DNA of 35,628 bases from Candidatus Nomurabacteria bacterium RIFCSPHIGHO2_02_40_30 (GCA_001785445.1 MFTV01000012.1:1-35628); one strand, 5' to 3'; shown: positions 17,787 to 25,173, counted from the first letter of the stretch. Made by a program: numbers and translations. Notes: generated by a model not told the origin, from the sequence alone.

Positions 17787-18623
17787 ATGAATTCAAAACC
17801 TAATTTTATATTCTTTGGCACACCGGACGTGGCTAGTGAAACACTAGAGATTTTAAAGCAAAATGAATTTATCCCGTCGCTTATTGTGACTTCACCTGAT
17901 GCCAGAGCAGGACGCAAAATGCTACTAACCCCCCCTGCTGTGAAAATTTGGGCAGAAGAGAATAAAATTCCATACATTCAGCCAGAAAAGTTAAATACGG
18001 AAGAGTTTAAAAATACTTTTGATTTATTTATAGTTGTTGCTTACGGCAAAATAATTCCTGAAAATATATTAAATATGCCGAAATTAGGTTCTCTGAATAT
18101 TCACTACTCGCTTCTGCCTAAATACAGAGGAGCTTCCCCTGTCGAGTCTGTTATTTTAAACGGCGATACGGAAACTGGCGTTACCATACAGAAAATGGAA
18201 TATAAAATGGATGCCGGTGATATTATTGCACAAGAAAAAATAAATATAAAAGCTGACGAAAAAGCTCCGGAGTTGCGTAAACGCTTAATAAAACTTGGCG
18301 GTGAACTTTTGGTAAAAATTTTGCCGGAATTTATTGAAGGAAAAATAAAACCAATTCCACAAAACGGAAGCCTTGCTTCCGTTTGCAAAAAAATCAAAAA
18401 AGAAGACGGATTAATAGACTTAAACGATGACGCTGTAAAAAATTACAATAAATTCCGAGCCTATGCCCACTGGCCGAGAACTTTTTTCTTCCAAAACGAC
18501 AAAAGAATAATAATCACTGACGCAGAACTTCAAAACGGAAAATTTGTAATAAAAAAAATCTTACCCGAGGGGAAAAAAGAAGTGGCTTTCGAAGAATTTA
18601 ATCTACGCCACGGCGTATATTAG
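17787..18623 (+). CDS. fmt: Methionyl-tRNA formyltransferase
   Basis: 278 aa, shorter than the ~310 aa of most members. Motifs: NFIFFGTPDVASETLEIL at the N-terminus, LFIVVAYGKIIPENILNMP, and the 10-formyl-THF site with the SLLPxYRG signature in SLNIHYSLLPKYRGASPVES, followed by ETGVTIQKMEYKMDAGDII. The C-terminal tRNA-binding domain is present but abbreviated. It formylates initiator Met-tRNA. The pairing with def fits coordinated use. Its stop overlaps the hpf stop by 4 nt (convergent). Confidence 0.95.
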   Translation: MNSKPNFIFFGTPDVASETLEILKQNEFIPSLIVTSPDARAGRKMLLTPPAVKIWAEENKIPYIQPEKLNTEEFKNTFDLFIVVAYGKIIPENILNMPKLGSLNIHYSLLPKYRGASPVESVILNGDTETGVTIQKMEYKMDAGDIIAQEKINIKADEKAPELRKRLIKLGGELLVKILPEFIEGKIKPIPQNGSLASVCKKIKKEDGLIDLNDDAVKNYNKFRAYAHWPRTFFFQNDKRIIITDAELQNGKFVIKKILPEGKKEVAFEEFNLRHGVY

Positions 18624-19018
18624 TATTTCGAAGTAAATGGATTTCTTTTGGAGAGGCCTTTGAGCATTTTCTTGACGCTCATGGCGCCACGTTTGAAAAG
18701 TGTCTGCCGGCGATCTTTATTTTTACTAATTTCCCTGAAAAGATTTTCTTTCACTTTATCTATGGCTTGGTATAGGTCTTCCTCATCAGCGCTCCCGTAA
18801 AATTCTTCTCCTTTTATATTGACTAAACAGTCTGCGTGGAAAACGCTGCCGGATTTGTGATGATTTGTATTTTTGGCAACTTCAAAAGAAACATTGACTT
18901 CGGCTCCCGTCATTTCAATTTTTGAAAACATTCTGCCTAAGTTAGTTTCTTTGCTTAAGACATAGTCTTTAATAGCAGGAGTTAGCTCCATGTTTTTACT
19001 CTGTAAATTAATTTGCAT
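18620..19018 (-). CDS. hpf: Ribosome hibernation promoting factor, short form
   Basis: 132 aa. The N-terminal HPF/YfiA fold (about residues 1-100) shows MQINLQSKNMELTPAIKDYV, the beta strands NVSFEVAK and FHADCLVNI, and DEEDLYQAIDKVKENL. The C-terminal tail is basic (RRQTLFKRGAMSVKKMLKG). The long-form dimerisation domain is absent. Members bind the 30S decoding region and silence ribosomes in stationary phase. Leaderless start predicted. Confidence 0.9.
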   Translation of the reverse strand: MQINLQSKNMELTPAIKDYVLSKETNLGRMFSKIEMTGAEVNVSFEVAKNTNHHKSGSVFHADCLVNIKGEEFYGSADEEDLYQAIDKVKENLFREISKNKDRRQTLFKRGAMSVKKMLKGLSKRNPFTSKY

Positions 19019-19024
19019 AATTTA

Positions 19025-19030
19025 ATTGTA
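19025..19030 (-). promoter_or_regulatory. Extended -10 promoter of hpf (leaderless)
   Basis: Minus strand TGA-TACAAT with 6 nt to the ATG at 19018. The box abuts the stop codon of the upstream membrane protein gene. Confidence 0.6.
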
Positions 19031-19639
19031 TCATAATTTGGGGGTGCGGGTAAATATCTTCTCAAACCATATTTGAGCTACTATAACAACAGTAACCACC
19101 AAAAGAACAAAGCCAAGGGCAACATATAAATTCTCCAGATTCTGCGCCAGATAACTAAAGCCGAGTCCGGAGATAAAACCTATGGGTAGAATAATCGCAA
19201 GTGAAAGTAAAATTGCAACTGTTTCATAATAAATAAATTTCTTAAAGGTCATGGCTGTCTTATTGACATACATCATCAAGATGACAGGAGTACCGACAAG
19301 AAATTTAGCAATAATTATTCCCACCAAATGACTTCCCCCGCTTACTCGGGTAATAGCCTCCACAATAATTGCAGTAGTAGAATTCGTGTACTTATGTGAA
19401 GCTATTTTCCCCGCGGTAGCGGTTTGGCCCAAAAGAAACCACAAAATGTTCGGGGTAAAACCTCCGGTAAAGCTCAAAATTATTACAGGTAAAACGGGAA
19501 AGACTCCTTGAGCGGCAAGAAAACCAAGACCGAAAAGAGCCAGCTCGCCCCCAAATAATGCCGCTAAAAATATACTTATATACTGAAATGACGGATACTC
19601 TACGACAAACAGACGTAACCATTCAATGGGGTGAGCCAT
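19031..19639 (-). CDS. DedA/VTT-like integral membrane protein
   Basis: 202 aa with five or six hydrophobic segments. The GGELALFGLGFLAAQGVFP stretch, the Gly-rich GGFTPNILWFLLGQTATAG segment and FLVGTPVILMMYVNKTAMTFKKF resemble the re-entrant loop and the conserved Arg/Gly/Pro region of DedA (VTT) proteins, now linked to flipping of polyprenyl- and phospholipids. Similarity is judged by pattern only; several canonical residues differ, so it is a distant member or another family of the same topology. It ends 6 nt before the hpf -10 box. Confidence 0.6.
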   Translation of the reverse strand: MAHPIEWLRLFVVEYPSFQYISIFLAALFGGELALFGLGFLAAQGVFPVLPVIILSFTGGFTPNILWFLLGQTATAGKIASHKYTNSTTAIIVEAITRVSGGSHLVGIIIAKFLVGTPVILMMYVNKTAMTFKKFIYYETVAILLSLAIILPIGFISGLGFSYLAQNLENLYVALGFVLLVVTVVIVAQIWFEKIFTRTPKL

Positions 19640-19688
19640 GTATGTATTCTAGCATTTTTTTAATATCCACTAAATCTTATTTATTGAA

Positions 19689-20717
19689 TTACTGGATGCG
19701 TTGGTCGCCCGGTGGAACGACTAGATAAGTCATCATCACCCCCGCAATACCAGCAATCACAATGTAGCCTGCCACAAGGTGAATACTCCACCATGTGCCA
19801 TTCGTTATGAGAACTGTAACAACATATGAGCTAAAGATAGCGGCAGGAACAAGGAAACCAAAAACACGAATTACGTGAGGCTTTAGAATATTGTGAAATA
19901 GTTTGTAGTAGATAATATCAACTAAGAATCCTGCAACAAAGCCGGTTGTTATAAACTGATAAAAGTCCCCGACCATAAGCACTATGGCTAATGCATTTAG
20001 TCCGAGTATAATGCTAAAACTTCCAAATGGAAATTTCCAAGACCGAATAGTAGAGAGCAGAAGCCCCATGAACATACCTGTGTATATTATGGAATTAGCA
20101 ATACCGAGTTCACGATGAAATGTCTGTTGTAATTCGCTTAAAATATTTACATCCGGCAAATTCGACATCCAAAGTGGAAGATAGAACGGATGAAAAAACT
20201 GCATCATAAATGTGAAAACCATGAAAAAAAGAGCGAAGGATATTATGACCGGAAGTTTAAGAATTCGATGCACATTTGTATCGCGATACCAGATAGCATG
20301 CAGTGGAGCGCTCGCCATCACGGCGCCACCGAAAGCAAGCGCCATATGGGTGGGGCTTAAGAGCGCGTCCACTCCAGCCTCTATGCCAAAAAGCGTATGC
20401 CAGATTAAATCCCCCATTCCACCAAGACCAAAAATCACCACACCCCCTAGAGCAAAAAAATATTCGCGAGGGAGCGCCCGCCTCCATGGATACCCGTTCC
20501 TATGATTCTTTAATAGTTCAATAAAAAGCAATCCTGAAGAAAAAATAAAACCCCCATAAAACAAAGCGTGCCATGGGGTAAAAAAAGTATCAAGTTGGTT
20601 TATATGTCCATGCGCCCACCCATCCACAAAGACCCCAGCTGTCTGCATAAAGGTAAAGAGAACGAATAACCATTCAAATCTCGGACTTACACGAGGATGC
20701 CCAATTTTCTTTTCCAT
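19689..20717 (-). CDS. Polytopic membrane protein with conserved His motifs, function unknown
   Basis: 342 aa with about eight or nine hydrophobic helices. Striking polar sites lie inside or beside helices: DGWAHGHINQLDTFFTPWHALFY near residues 32-55, GDLIWHTLFGIEAGVDALLSPTHMALAFGG near 100-130, and FFHPFYLPLW near 175. Clustered His, Trp and Asp in membrane helices suggest binding of a metal or haem, but this is inference. I recall similar proteins only as uncharacterised. It starts 9 nt after a second in-frame stop of the upstream microgene, so they may share a transcript. Confidence 0.7.
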   Translation of the reverse strand: MEKKIGHPRVSPRFEWLFVLFTFMQTAGVFVDGWAHGHINQLDTFFTPWHALFYGGFIFSSGLLFIELLKNHRNGYPWRRALPREYFFALGGVVIFGLGGMGDLIWHTLFGIEAGVDALLSPTHMALAFGGAVMASAPLHAIWYRDTNVHRILKLPVIISFALFFMVFTFMMQFFHPFYLPLWMSNLPDVNILSELQQTFHRELGIANSIIYTGMFMGLLLSTIRSWKFPFGSFSIILGLNALAIVLMVGDFYQFITTGFVAGFLVDIIYYKLFHNILKPHVIRVFGFLVPAAIFSSYVVTVLITNGTWWSIHLVAGYIVIAGIAGVMMTYLVVPPGDQRIQ

Positions 20718-20745
20718 AAAAATAATTTACTTCTTAGCTTTCTTC

Positions 20746-20793
20746 GCTAGCCCGGTAGTGAGACTTTGATAAAAGCTCTACTTCCGGGCTAGC
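20746..20793. repeat. Inverted repeat around the microgene stop codon
   Basis: Arms GCTAGCCCGG (20746-20755) and CCGGGCTAGC (20784-20793) pair perfectly over 10 bp, and part of the loop can extend the stem. On the minus strand the left arm of the hairpin encodes the last sense codons of the microgene, and its UAG stop lies just inside the stem. There is no U-tract, so it is not a standard terminator. Confidence 0.6.
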
Positions 20794-20882
20794 ATTGCTC
20801 GCTTGACTGCAAGTCTTTTTTGAGTCTTGTGGGAACGGCGAGACCTCTTTTTAGGGCTTAGTGTCGTGCTTCTTTTTGCCAT
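20778..20882 (-). CDS. 34-aa highly basic microprotein with an in-frame downstream extension
   Basis: ATG at 20882, 3 nt after the stop of the MBL-fold gene, then 34 codons to UAG. Seven Lys and seven Arg make about 41% basic residues (MAKRSTTLSPKKRSRR, ending in LARK). Charge and size resemble small ribosomal proteins or nucleic-acid-binding peptides, but I cannot match it to bL34, bL36, bTHX or bS22. The same frame continues after UAG for 16 codons (ending GLAKKAKK) to a UAA at 20727-20729, 9 nt before the next gene. That gives three possibilities: a real 34-aa gene, a 51-aa gene with a nonsense mutation, or UAG readthrough. Confidence 0.55.
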   Translation of the reverse strand: MAKRSTTLSPKKRSRRSHKTQKRLAVKRAMLARK

Positions 20883-20885
20883 ATT

Positions 20886-21647
20886 TTATTTATTATTAGA
20901 ATACCAATTAAGTTGTACGACCTCTATCGCGGGATTTTTATTGTTTACTATTTCTTTAAACTTAGCGACGTCACTGTAGCCCTCTGGTGTCCTGTAGTGG
21001 TAGGGATATACTTTTTGGGGCTTGAAATCCAATACTGCCTCGGCTGCTTCCTCTACATCCATGGTGTAAGGCAAATTCATTGCAATAAAAGCTATATCAA
21101 TATCTTGCAATGCCCGCATTTCCGGAATTCCAGCAGTGTCTCCGGAGATATAAACTCGCATACCGTCTTTTTCAATCACGTAGCCGTTGCCTCGGCCTTT
21201 AGTGTGAAATTTGAGAGATGGCCCCGGCAAATTATACATCGGGACAGCCTCTATGGAAAAACCGCTTAAATTTATTTTTTGGCTGGTTTTTTTATTGGTT
21301 CTTTCGCCATTTTTCATAACCAACAAAGTTCCGGCAACACTGCTCGGCAACTGTTCGGCCACAGCCATAGGAGATATGATAACTGTCTTTTCCTTTGCCA
21401 GAGCTTCCAGTGTCTCTATGTCTAAGTGGTCACCATGAATGTCTGTAAGTAAAATCAAATCCGGCTCCGGCTGGCCCGCAAATGCGCCCGCGCCACCGAC
21501 GGGATCAGTGTATATTATAGCCCCGCCCCATTTGAGAACCATGCTGGCGTGGGAAATAGGCTCAATGCTAACCATGTTTTCTTCTTTTCCGCTCATAGCA
21601 ATAGTAAAAATTACGCCCGCTATTATTAAAAATATTATTTTCTTCAT
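20886..21647 (-). CDS. Exported MBL-fold metal-dependent hydrolase (UlaG-like)
   Basis: 253 aa. N-terminal signal or anchor (about residues 1-19), then a metallo-beta-lactamase fold close to the UlaG-like group: ISHASMVLKWGGAIIYTDP, LLTDIHGDHLD (metal motif HxDH in the form HGDHLD), NGYVIEKDGMRVYISGDT with the bridging Asp, and VYPYHYRTPEGY with the C-terminal metal His. The group contains hydrolases of phosphodiesters and lactones; the substrate here is unknown. The signal peptide places it outside the cytoplasm. Tandem TACGTAAT-type sequences occur upstream (21650-21675). Confidence 0.88.
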   Translation of the reverse strand: MKKIIFLIIAGVIFTIAMSGKEENMVSIEPISHASMVLKWGGAIIYTDPVGGAGAFAGQPEPDLILLTDIHGDHLDIETLEALAKEKTVIISPMAVAEQLPSSVAGTLLVMKNGERTNKKTSQKINLSGFSIEAVPMYNLPGPSLKFHTKGRGNGYVIEKDGMRVYISGDTAGIPEMRALQDIDIAFIAMNLPYTMDVEEAAEAVLDFKPQKVYPYHYRTPEGYSDVAKFKEIVNNKNPAIEVVQLNWYSNNK

Positions 21648-21669
21648 TTGTAATTAATTACGTAACCTA

Positions 21670-21990
21670 TTACGTACCTATTTTAATTATAAAAACCCCT
21701 ATTACCAATGCCAAAATTATTAGAAACAGAAGCGTGTAAACGAACAATTGCACCGCATCTTTCTTGTGCCCTTCGAGGTAAAGAAGGATGGGCTTCAAGA
21801 GAACTAAAGACGCCGTAATGCAGGCAGAAATGATGAATATCATGATAAACATGGCAAAACCGAGCCAGCTCGGCTCTTGCGGTCCGAACCATTGTTCAAT
21901 ATGATTTACAATCCAAGCAAAAGCGACAGCATAGCCTGCTACACCCAAAGCATCCAAAAACGCTCTCGCTATAAGATTATCTTTACTCAT
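21670..21990 (-). CDS. Small membrane protein with three hydrophobic segments
   Basis: 106 aa from the ATG at 21990, supported by an extended -10 box 6 nt upstream. Predicted helices at about 10-32, 43-65 and 80-103. A WFGPQEPSWLG loop separates the first two. No family recognised, no catalytic motif. It is 22 nt upstream of the MBL-fold gene on the same strand and could be co-transcribed. Confidence 0.75.
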   Translation of the reverse strand: MSKDNLIARAFLDALGVAGYAVAFAWIVNHIEQWFGPQEPSWLGFAMFIMIFIISACITASLVLLKPILLYLEGHKKDAVQLFVYTLLFLIILALVIGVFIIKIGT

Positions 21991-21996
21991 GAATCT

Positions 21997-22005
21997 ATTA
22001 TAACA
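21997..22005 (-). promoter_or_regulatory. Extended -10 promoter of the 106-aa membrane protein gene (leaderless)
   Basis: Minus strand TG-T-TATAAT with 6 nt to the ATG at 21990. Confidence 0.65.
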
Positions 22006-22029
22006 TTTCAAAAATAAAAAACATAGATG

Positions 22030-22037
22030 AATTAAGG
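22030..22037 (+). repeat. Left copy of the 8-bp target-site duplication
   Basis: AATTAAGG directly abuts the left terminal inverted repeat. The identical octamer abuts the right repeat at 25482-25489. IS1595 elements make 8-bp duplications. Confidence 0.85.
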
Positions 22038-22062
22038 GGGAACTATATACATTATTACCCTA
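22038..22062 (+). repeat. Left terminal inverted repeat
   Basis: 25 bp, starts GGGAACTATATAC and ends TTACCCTA. Perfect inverse complement of 25457-25481. Confidence 0.9.
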
Positions 22063-22068
22063 ACTAAA

Positions 22069-22245
22069 TTAGTTGCTTAAAGAATCAGCAAGGCATTCTT
22101 TGCATCCTATTGTGTTATCGGCAGGAAGCGTATCTACATATTTAGTGCCTTCAATTTGCAGTTCTCTATCTGCATGTTTTTGACAGAGAAAAAGCTTTTT
22201 ATCTCCTCTTTCAATAATACATTTTGCAGGATGGTTCGGTCTCAT
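22069..22245 (-). CDS. 58-aa Cys-rich putative zinc-binding protein
   Basis: ATG at 22245, 3 nt after the stop of the preceding gene; stop at 22069-22071, 7 nt inside the left end of the transposon. Cys9, Cys21, His24 and a CKEC pair (Cys48, Cys51) could make a single zinc site or treble-clef-like knuckle (AKCIIERGDKKLFLCQKH, then GCKEC). No known family is recognised. Last gene of the transposon's minus-strand run. Confidence 0.65.
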   Translation of the reverse strand: MRPNHPAKCIIERGDKKLFLCQKHADRELQIEGTKYVDTLPADNTIGCKECLADSLSN

Positions 22246-22248
22246 TTT

Positions 22249-22473
22249 TTATAATTTATAGTCGCCTTTTACGATTCTCAACGCTATATCAGAAATTTCG
22301 GGATTAGGTTTACTATTTAAAAATTGCAAAGTAACTTCATCTTTAGTTATGTTTTTAACATCAATCAAAAGCCCAGATACGGGTGTAAAGGTTTGTATCG
22401 CAAGGTAATCTCCCTTTTTAAGAGATAGGTGTATTGGTGTGTGAGGCGCAATGTTAATTGTTTGTTTTTGCAT
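22249..22473 (-). CDS. 74-aa small beta-rich protein, unknown function
   Basis: MQKQTINIAPHTPIHLSLKK start, then alternating hydrophobic strands (DYLAIQTF, GLLIDVKNI, EVTLQFLN, IALRIVKGDYKL), which suggest a small beta fold. No recognisable domain. It starts 2 nt after the 55-aa gene's stop and ends 3 nt before the 58-aa gene's start, so translation is probably coupled through the whole cluster. Confidence 0.6.
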   Translation of the reverse strand: MQKQTINIAPHTPIHLSLKKGDYLAIQTFTPVSGLLIDVKNITKDEVTLQFLNSKPNPEISDIALRIVKGDYKL

Positions 22474-22475
22474 TT

Positions 22476-22643
22476 TTACTTAACTAGTTCGTATTTCTTG
22501 CATGGGCAAGTAATTTCACTATTACTTGCCCTACAAGCTCCGTCTCTCTCAAAAGGAGGAGGAACTTGACCATCTTCAAAAGTCTTAATTCCGTTATGCA
22601 TACTTCTGGTATGCTCACACTTACACATTTCCTCTTTTTCCAT
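22476..22643 (-). CDS. 55-aa Cys-rich putative zinc-binding protein
   Basis: ATG at 22643, stop 2 nt before the next ATG. CKCEH near the N-terminus (Cys7, Cys9, His11) and Cys37, Cys46, Cys48 (TCPCKKYE) near the C-terminus form two half sites around a Pro-rich loop. Zinc binding is inferred from spacing. No family recognised; it resembles small metal-binding peptides made by phages and archaea. Confidence 0.65.
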   Translation of the reverse strand: MEKEEMCKCEHTRSMHNGIKTFEDGQVPPPFERDGACRASNSEITCPCKKYELVK

Positions 22644-22669
22644 AGTTATTATTTTTTCTTAACCTTTAA

Positions 22670-22936
22670 TTAGGCATGAATTAGTCGCTCAATTCTCCAA
22701 GAATTGAACTTTGGAGTTGGGGTTGCGCTAATGCACGTTTCTCCATTAGCAACTGCTTGTGAGGCAAGAGTTCCACTTACAATATTATATTTTTTATCAG
22801 AATTGTCTCTAAATATGATACAAGCATTATTAGGAATTTTTTTTGCAATATCGGGATTGTGAACAATAAAATTATTAAACTTTATTGTGAATGCCAAAGT
22901 TTTTTCTGTTATTCTTTTATCTTCTACTTTTTTCAT
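22670..22936 (-). CDS. 88-aa protein, DUF5647-like
   Basis: The core FNNFIVHNPDIAKKIPNNACIIFRDNSDKKYN and the following VSGTLASQAVANGETCI resemble the DUF5647 pattern (a short helix, NPD, IPxxA, IIF, then an acidic turn and a helix ending in a valine-rich strand). This is recognition by pattern, not a search. Function of DUF5647 is unknown; it is often in small-gene clusters in archaea and candidate phyla. It overlaps the preceding gene by 20 nt. Confidence 0.55.
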   Translation of the reverse strand: MKKVEDKRITEKTLAFTIKFNNFIVHNPDIAKKIPNNACIIFRDNSDKKYNIVSGTLASQAVANGETCISATPTPKFNSWRIERLIHA

Positions 22937-23279
22937 AACTTAATTTGTAGTTACTTATAATACTACCATGGTGTTGCTTAAAATCTAAGATAAGTGCTGT
23001 TAATAAGTCGGCTGGCTTACCTTGCAGATAGATTTTTGCCTCTTTTCTACCTTGCTCGGTATAACTATATAAATGGCAATGGGGTGCAACACCAACATGA
23101 GAATTATCACATCTTTTAACATCCTGCCATCTTCCGTTTAACTTTAAGAGTAATGCTACCGAATAATGCGTAACTACGCCTTTCTTTATATTAAAGCATA
23201 CTTCAATTCTCTCGTCAATGTTAAGGGGTATTGTATATTTTTTTTCCTTTGTTTTTATTTTTTGTAATTTTTTTTTCAT
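22917..23279 (-). CDS. 120-aa protein, possibly DUF7718-like
   Basis: Starts at the ATG at 23279 (MKKKLQKIKTKEKKY). Strands IPLNIDERIEVCFNIKKG, VVTHYSVALLLKLNGRWQDVKRCDNSH and VAPHCHLYSY, then a helix ending KPADLLTALILDFKQHH. The DNSH...PHCHLY arrangement could be a catalytic or metal site. The order of strands with 'RxD...PH' recalls DUF7718-type proteins; this is weak. It overlaps the 50-aa gene upstream by 59 nt in a different frame and the next gene by 20 nt. Confidence 0.5.
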   Translation of the reverse strand: MKKKLQKIKTKEKKYTIPLNIDERIEVCFNIKKGVVTHYSVALLLKLNGRWQDVKRCDNSHVGVAPHCHLYSYTEQGRKEAKIYLQGKPADLLTALILDFKQHHGSIISNYKLSYEKSRR

Positions 23280-23373
23280 CTCTATACTTAGACCCAGCAA
23301 TAGCACCAAGCACCTCGTCAAACGAGGCGTTTATTGGCTCATGCTTTTTACTTGGTCTTCCTTTCTTTTTCAT
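23221..23373 (-). CDS. 50-aa basic protein coupled to the transposase gene
   Basis: ATG at 23373 overlaps the transposase stop as ATGA, a classic translational coupling. Sequence begins MKKKGRPSKKHEPINASFDE: an AT-hook-like GRPSKK followed by a short helix (FDEVLGAIAG) and a Lys-rich tail. It may bind DNA at the transposon ends or modulate the transposase, but that is inference. The 120-aa gene starts inside it in another frame. Confidence 0.6.
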   Translation of the reverse strand: MKKKGRPSKKHEPINASFDEVLGAIAGSKYRDEKKITKNKNKGKKIYNTP

Positions 23374-24260
23374 GCGGTTAATGTCTTATAAGACATTTTA
23401 CCATGTTTTGAAATTTTTAGTGTAGCCAAGTCAAACTTCTCGGCTAAATTATCTGCTCTGTTATTAAAGCGGAAAGCTATCTCGTCTATGTATCGCTGTA
23501 AATGCTTTTTGCTCATTGAATGATAAGTGCCGTGATAGTTTCTCTTAAACAGCGCCCAAAAGCTTTCTATTGAGTTGGTATGTATGTTGCCTTTCACATA
23601 CTGCTTTCGGCTGTGGCGGACAGAATCGTGCTTATTGTAGCCGATTTTAACAACTTTACGATAAACTCCGGCATCGTCGGTAATAATATGTGAATCTTTG
23701 CTGACATTCTTTGTCAAAGCATTTAAGACAACATGTGTCTCTCGGTTTGGTATTTGAAATGCTCGGATGTTTCCGCTTCTTTTTGTCATTCCCATAATGG
23801 CAGACTTTTTCCTAAAACCAAACCTACGAGGACTATAACCGCCAAGATAAGTTTCGTCCACCTCTACAACACCAAGCATTTTCCCTTTGCCTTGTTTCAT
23901 TGCCTCTCTAATTCGCATATCCATGTACCAAGCAGTCTTTTGGGTTACTCCAACTTGCTCGGCAAGGTAGACGGAAGAAATACCTTTTTTAGAAGTTGTT
24001 AAAAGGTAGATAGCGATAAACCATTTCTGTAAAGAAATTTTGCTTTCCCCGAAAAGCGTCCCAGTCTTAATGGTAAAATCTTGTCGGCATTTATGACATC
24101 GGTATCTTTTGCCGTCAGCAAAGCGCATTATCTTATCGTGCTTGCAATGAGGGCAGAAATCGCCCTTTGCGAAACGGACTTGTTCAAAATGCTTCCTGCA
24201 AACCTCCTCATTGTTAAAATATGCTGTGAACTCTATAATGTTTTTAAAATTTGTTTCCAT
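23370..24260 (-). CDS. IS1595-family transposase
   Basis: 296 aa. N-terminal zinc ribbon FCPHCKHDKIMRF...YRCHKCRQDFTIKTGTLF (residues about 36-75), then a helix-turn-helix region (SSVYLAEQVGVTQKTAWYM). The DDE-type ISXO2-like core has VVEVDETYLGGY (first Asp), HIITDDAGVYRKV (second Asp) and NSIESFWALFKRNYHGTYH (third position Glu or Asn as in IS1595). It catalyses cut-and-paste or replicative transposition; target duplication of 8 bp is the family norm. It is intact and bounded by intact ends, so recent mobility is plausible. Confidence 0.95.
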   Translation of the reverse strand: METNFKNIIEFTAYFNNEEVCRKHFEQVRFAKGDFCPHCKHDKIMRFADGKRYRCHKCRQDFTIKTGTLFGESKISLQKWFIAIYLLTTSKKGISSVYLAEQVGVTQKTAWYMDMRIREAMKQGKGKMLGVVEVDETYLGGYSPRRFGFRKKSAIMGMTKRSGNIRAFQIPNRETHVVLNALTKNVSKDSHIITDDAGVYRKVVKIGYNKHDSVRHSRKQYVKGNIHTNSIESFWALFKRNYHGTYHSMSKKHLQRYIDEIAFRFNNRADNLAEKFDLATLKISKHGKMSYKTLTA

Positions 24261-24313
24261 ATATATAGCTTATACTATAAAGATAGGGTCGTCAAGTGCT
24301 AAAAATTAAAACC

Positions 24314-24401
24314 TGTGGATAACTCCAAACCTAGTCCATTTTGTTTAAAGTCCATTTTAGGTAGTTGACCCGGGGTATCGTTATCCACAGAGTATGGACT
24401 T
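24314..24401. promoter_or_regulatory. Divergent regulatory region with DnaA-box-like inverted repeat
   Basis: CTGTGGATAAC (24312-24322) and GTTATCCACAG (24380-24390) form an 11-bp perfect inverted repeat; each contains the DnaA box TTATCCACA. Between them AGTCCATTTT occurs twice in direct orientation (24333-24342, 24349-24358). This lies between the transposase promoter and the DUF5343-like gene promoter. It may be an operator for both or a DnaA-responsive site. Confidence 0.5.
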
Positions 24402-24408
24402 ATAGTAT

Positions 24409-24437
24409 TTGCATTAAAAAATGTCTTATGGTAGATT
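24409..24437 (+). promoter_or_regulatory. Promoter of the DUF5343-like gene (leaderless)
   Basis: TTGCAT (24409-24414), 17-nt spacer, TG-extended TAGATT (24432-24437), then 6 nt to the ATG at 24444. Confidence 0.7.
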
Positions 24438-24443
24438 ATATCT

Positions 24444-25166
24444 ATGTTAGAAACAAGCAAAAGAACACCTCCTTACATAGGGGTCAAAAAATTAAACGAA
24501 ACGATTGACATTATGTCCCGAAAAAATTACTCGGAGGTTTCCCCGATTCTTTTTATGTCAAATGGTTTCAGTAAGATAGATGCTTTGCTGGCTATTAGCC
24601 TTTTAAAGTTTTTAGGAATTTTAGATGAGCAAGGAAATCCAAATAATGAACTCATGTCAAAACTGCGTTTGGCGGGCGACGCACGGAAAAAAGCATTTGA
24701 TGAAATTATTCGTGCTTCTTATAGCGGTTTATTTGAAACCATTGACGAACCGCAAAATCTTTCTTCGGAAGCCCTTGATAACGCATTTTTGGCCCATTAC
24801 CCTGATTTATCAAGACGAGTACTTAAAGGAGTAAAGCCGGTTTTTTTCCGCCTTTGTGAATTGGCAGGTTTGAAAGAGAAAGGCTCTGTTAGAACTCGTA
24901 ATGTTAAACCTCGTTCAGAAAGTAAAATTAAAGAGGTTTTAAAACCAAATAAAACTCTTGGTCTGAAGAAAGATGCACCACGGGGTTTTCATGAACATTC
25001 TATTGTAAGAGGTAAAATGTTCGTTATTATTCCCGAAGATATATTTATGCGTACAGGGAGAGAAGAAGAGTTAAATAAAGATTGGTTCACTGTATTAAAA
25101 TCAGCGCACGATTTTGCTGATAAATATCTGAAAAGCGAAGATACGAATGAGGACGAGCAAACATAA
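24444..25166 (+). CDS. DUF5343-like protein
   Basis: 240 aa. The N-terminus matches the DUF5343 pattern: PPYIGVKKLNETIDIM, then a serine/glycine helix (FMSNGFSKIDALLAISLLKFLGIL), LDEQGNPNN, and LSRRVLKGVKPVFFRLCELAGL. The first ~140 residues are winged-helix-like; residues 145-190 are a basic linker (KPRSESKIKEVLKPNKTLG), followed by a charged C-terminal domain with DWFTVLKSAHDFADKYLK. DUF5343 proteins have no established function but recur near phage and defence genes. Divergent from the transposase. Confidence 0.65.
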   Translation: MLETSKRTPPYIGVKKLNETIDIMSRKNYSEVSPILFMSNGFSKIDALLAISLLKFLGILDEQGNPNNELMSKLRLAGDARKKAFDEIIRASYSGLFETIDEPQNLSSEALDNAFLAHYPDLSRRVLKGVKPVFFRLCELAGLKEKGSVRTRNVKPRSESKIKEVLKPNKTLGLKKDAPRGFHEHSIVRGKMFVIIPEDIFMRTGREEELNKDWFTVLKSAHDFADKYLKSEDTNEDEQT

Positions 25167-25173
25167 AAAATAA

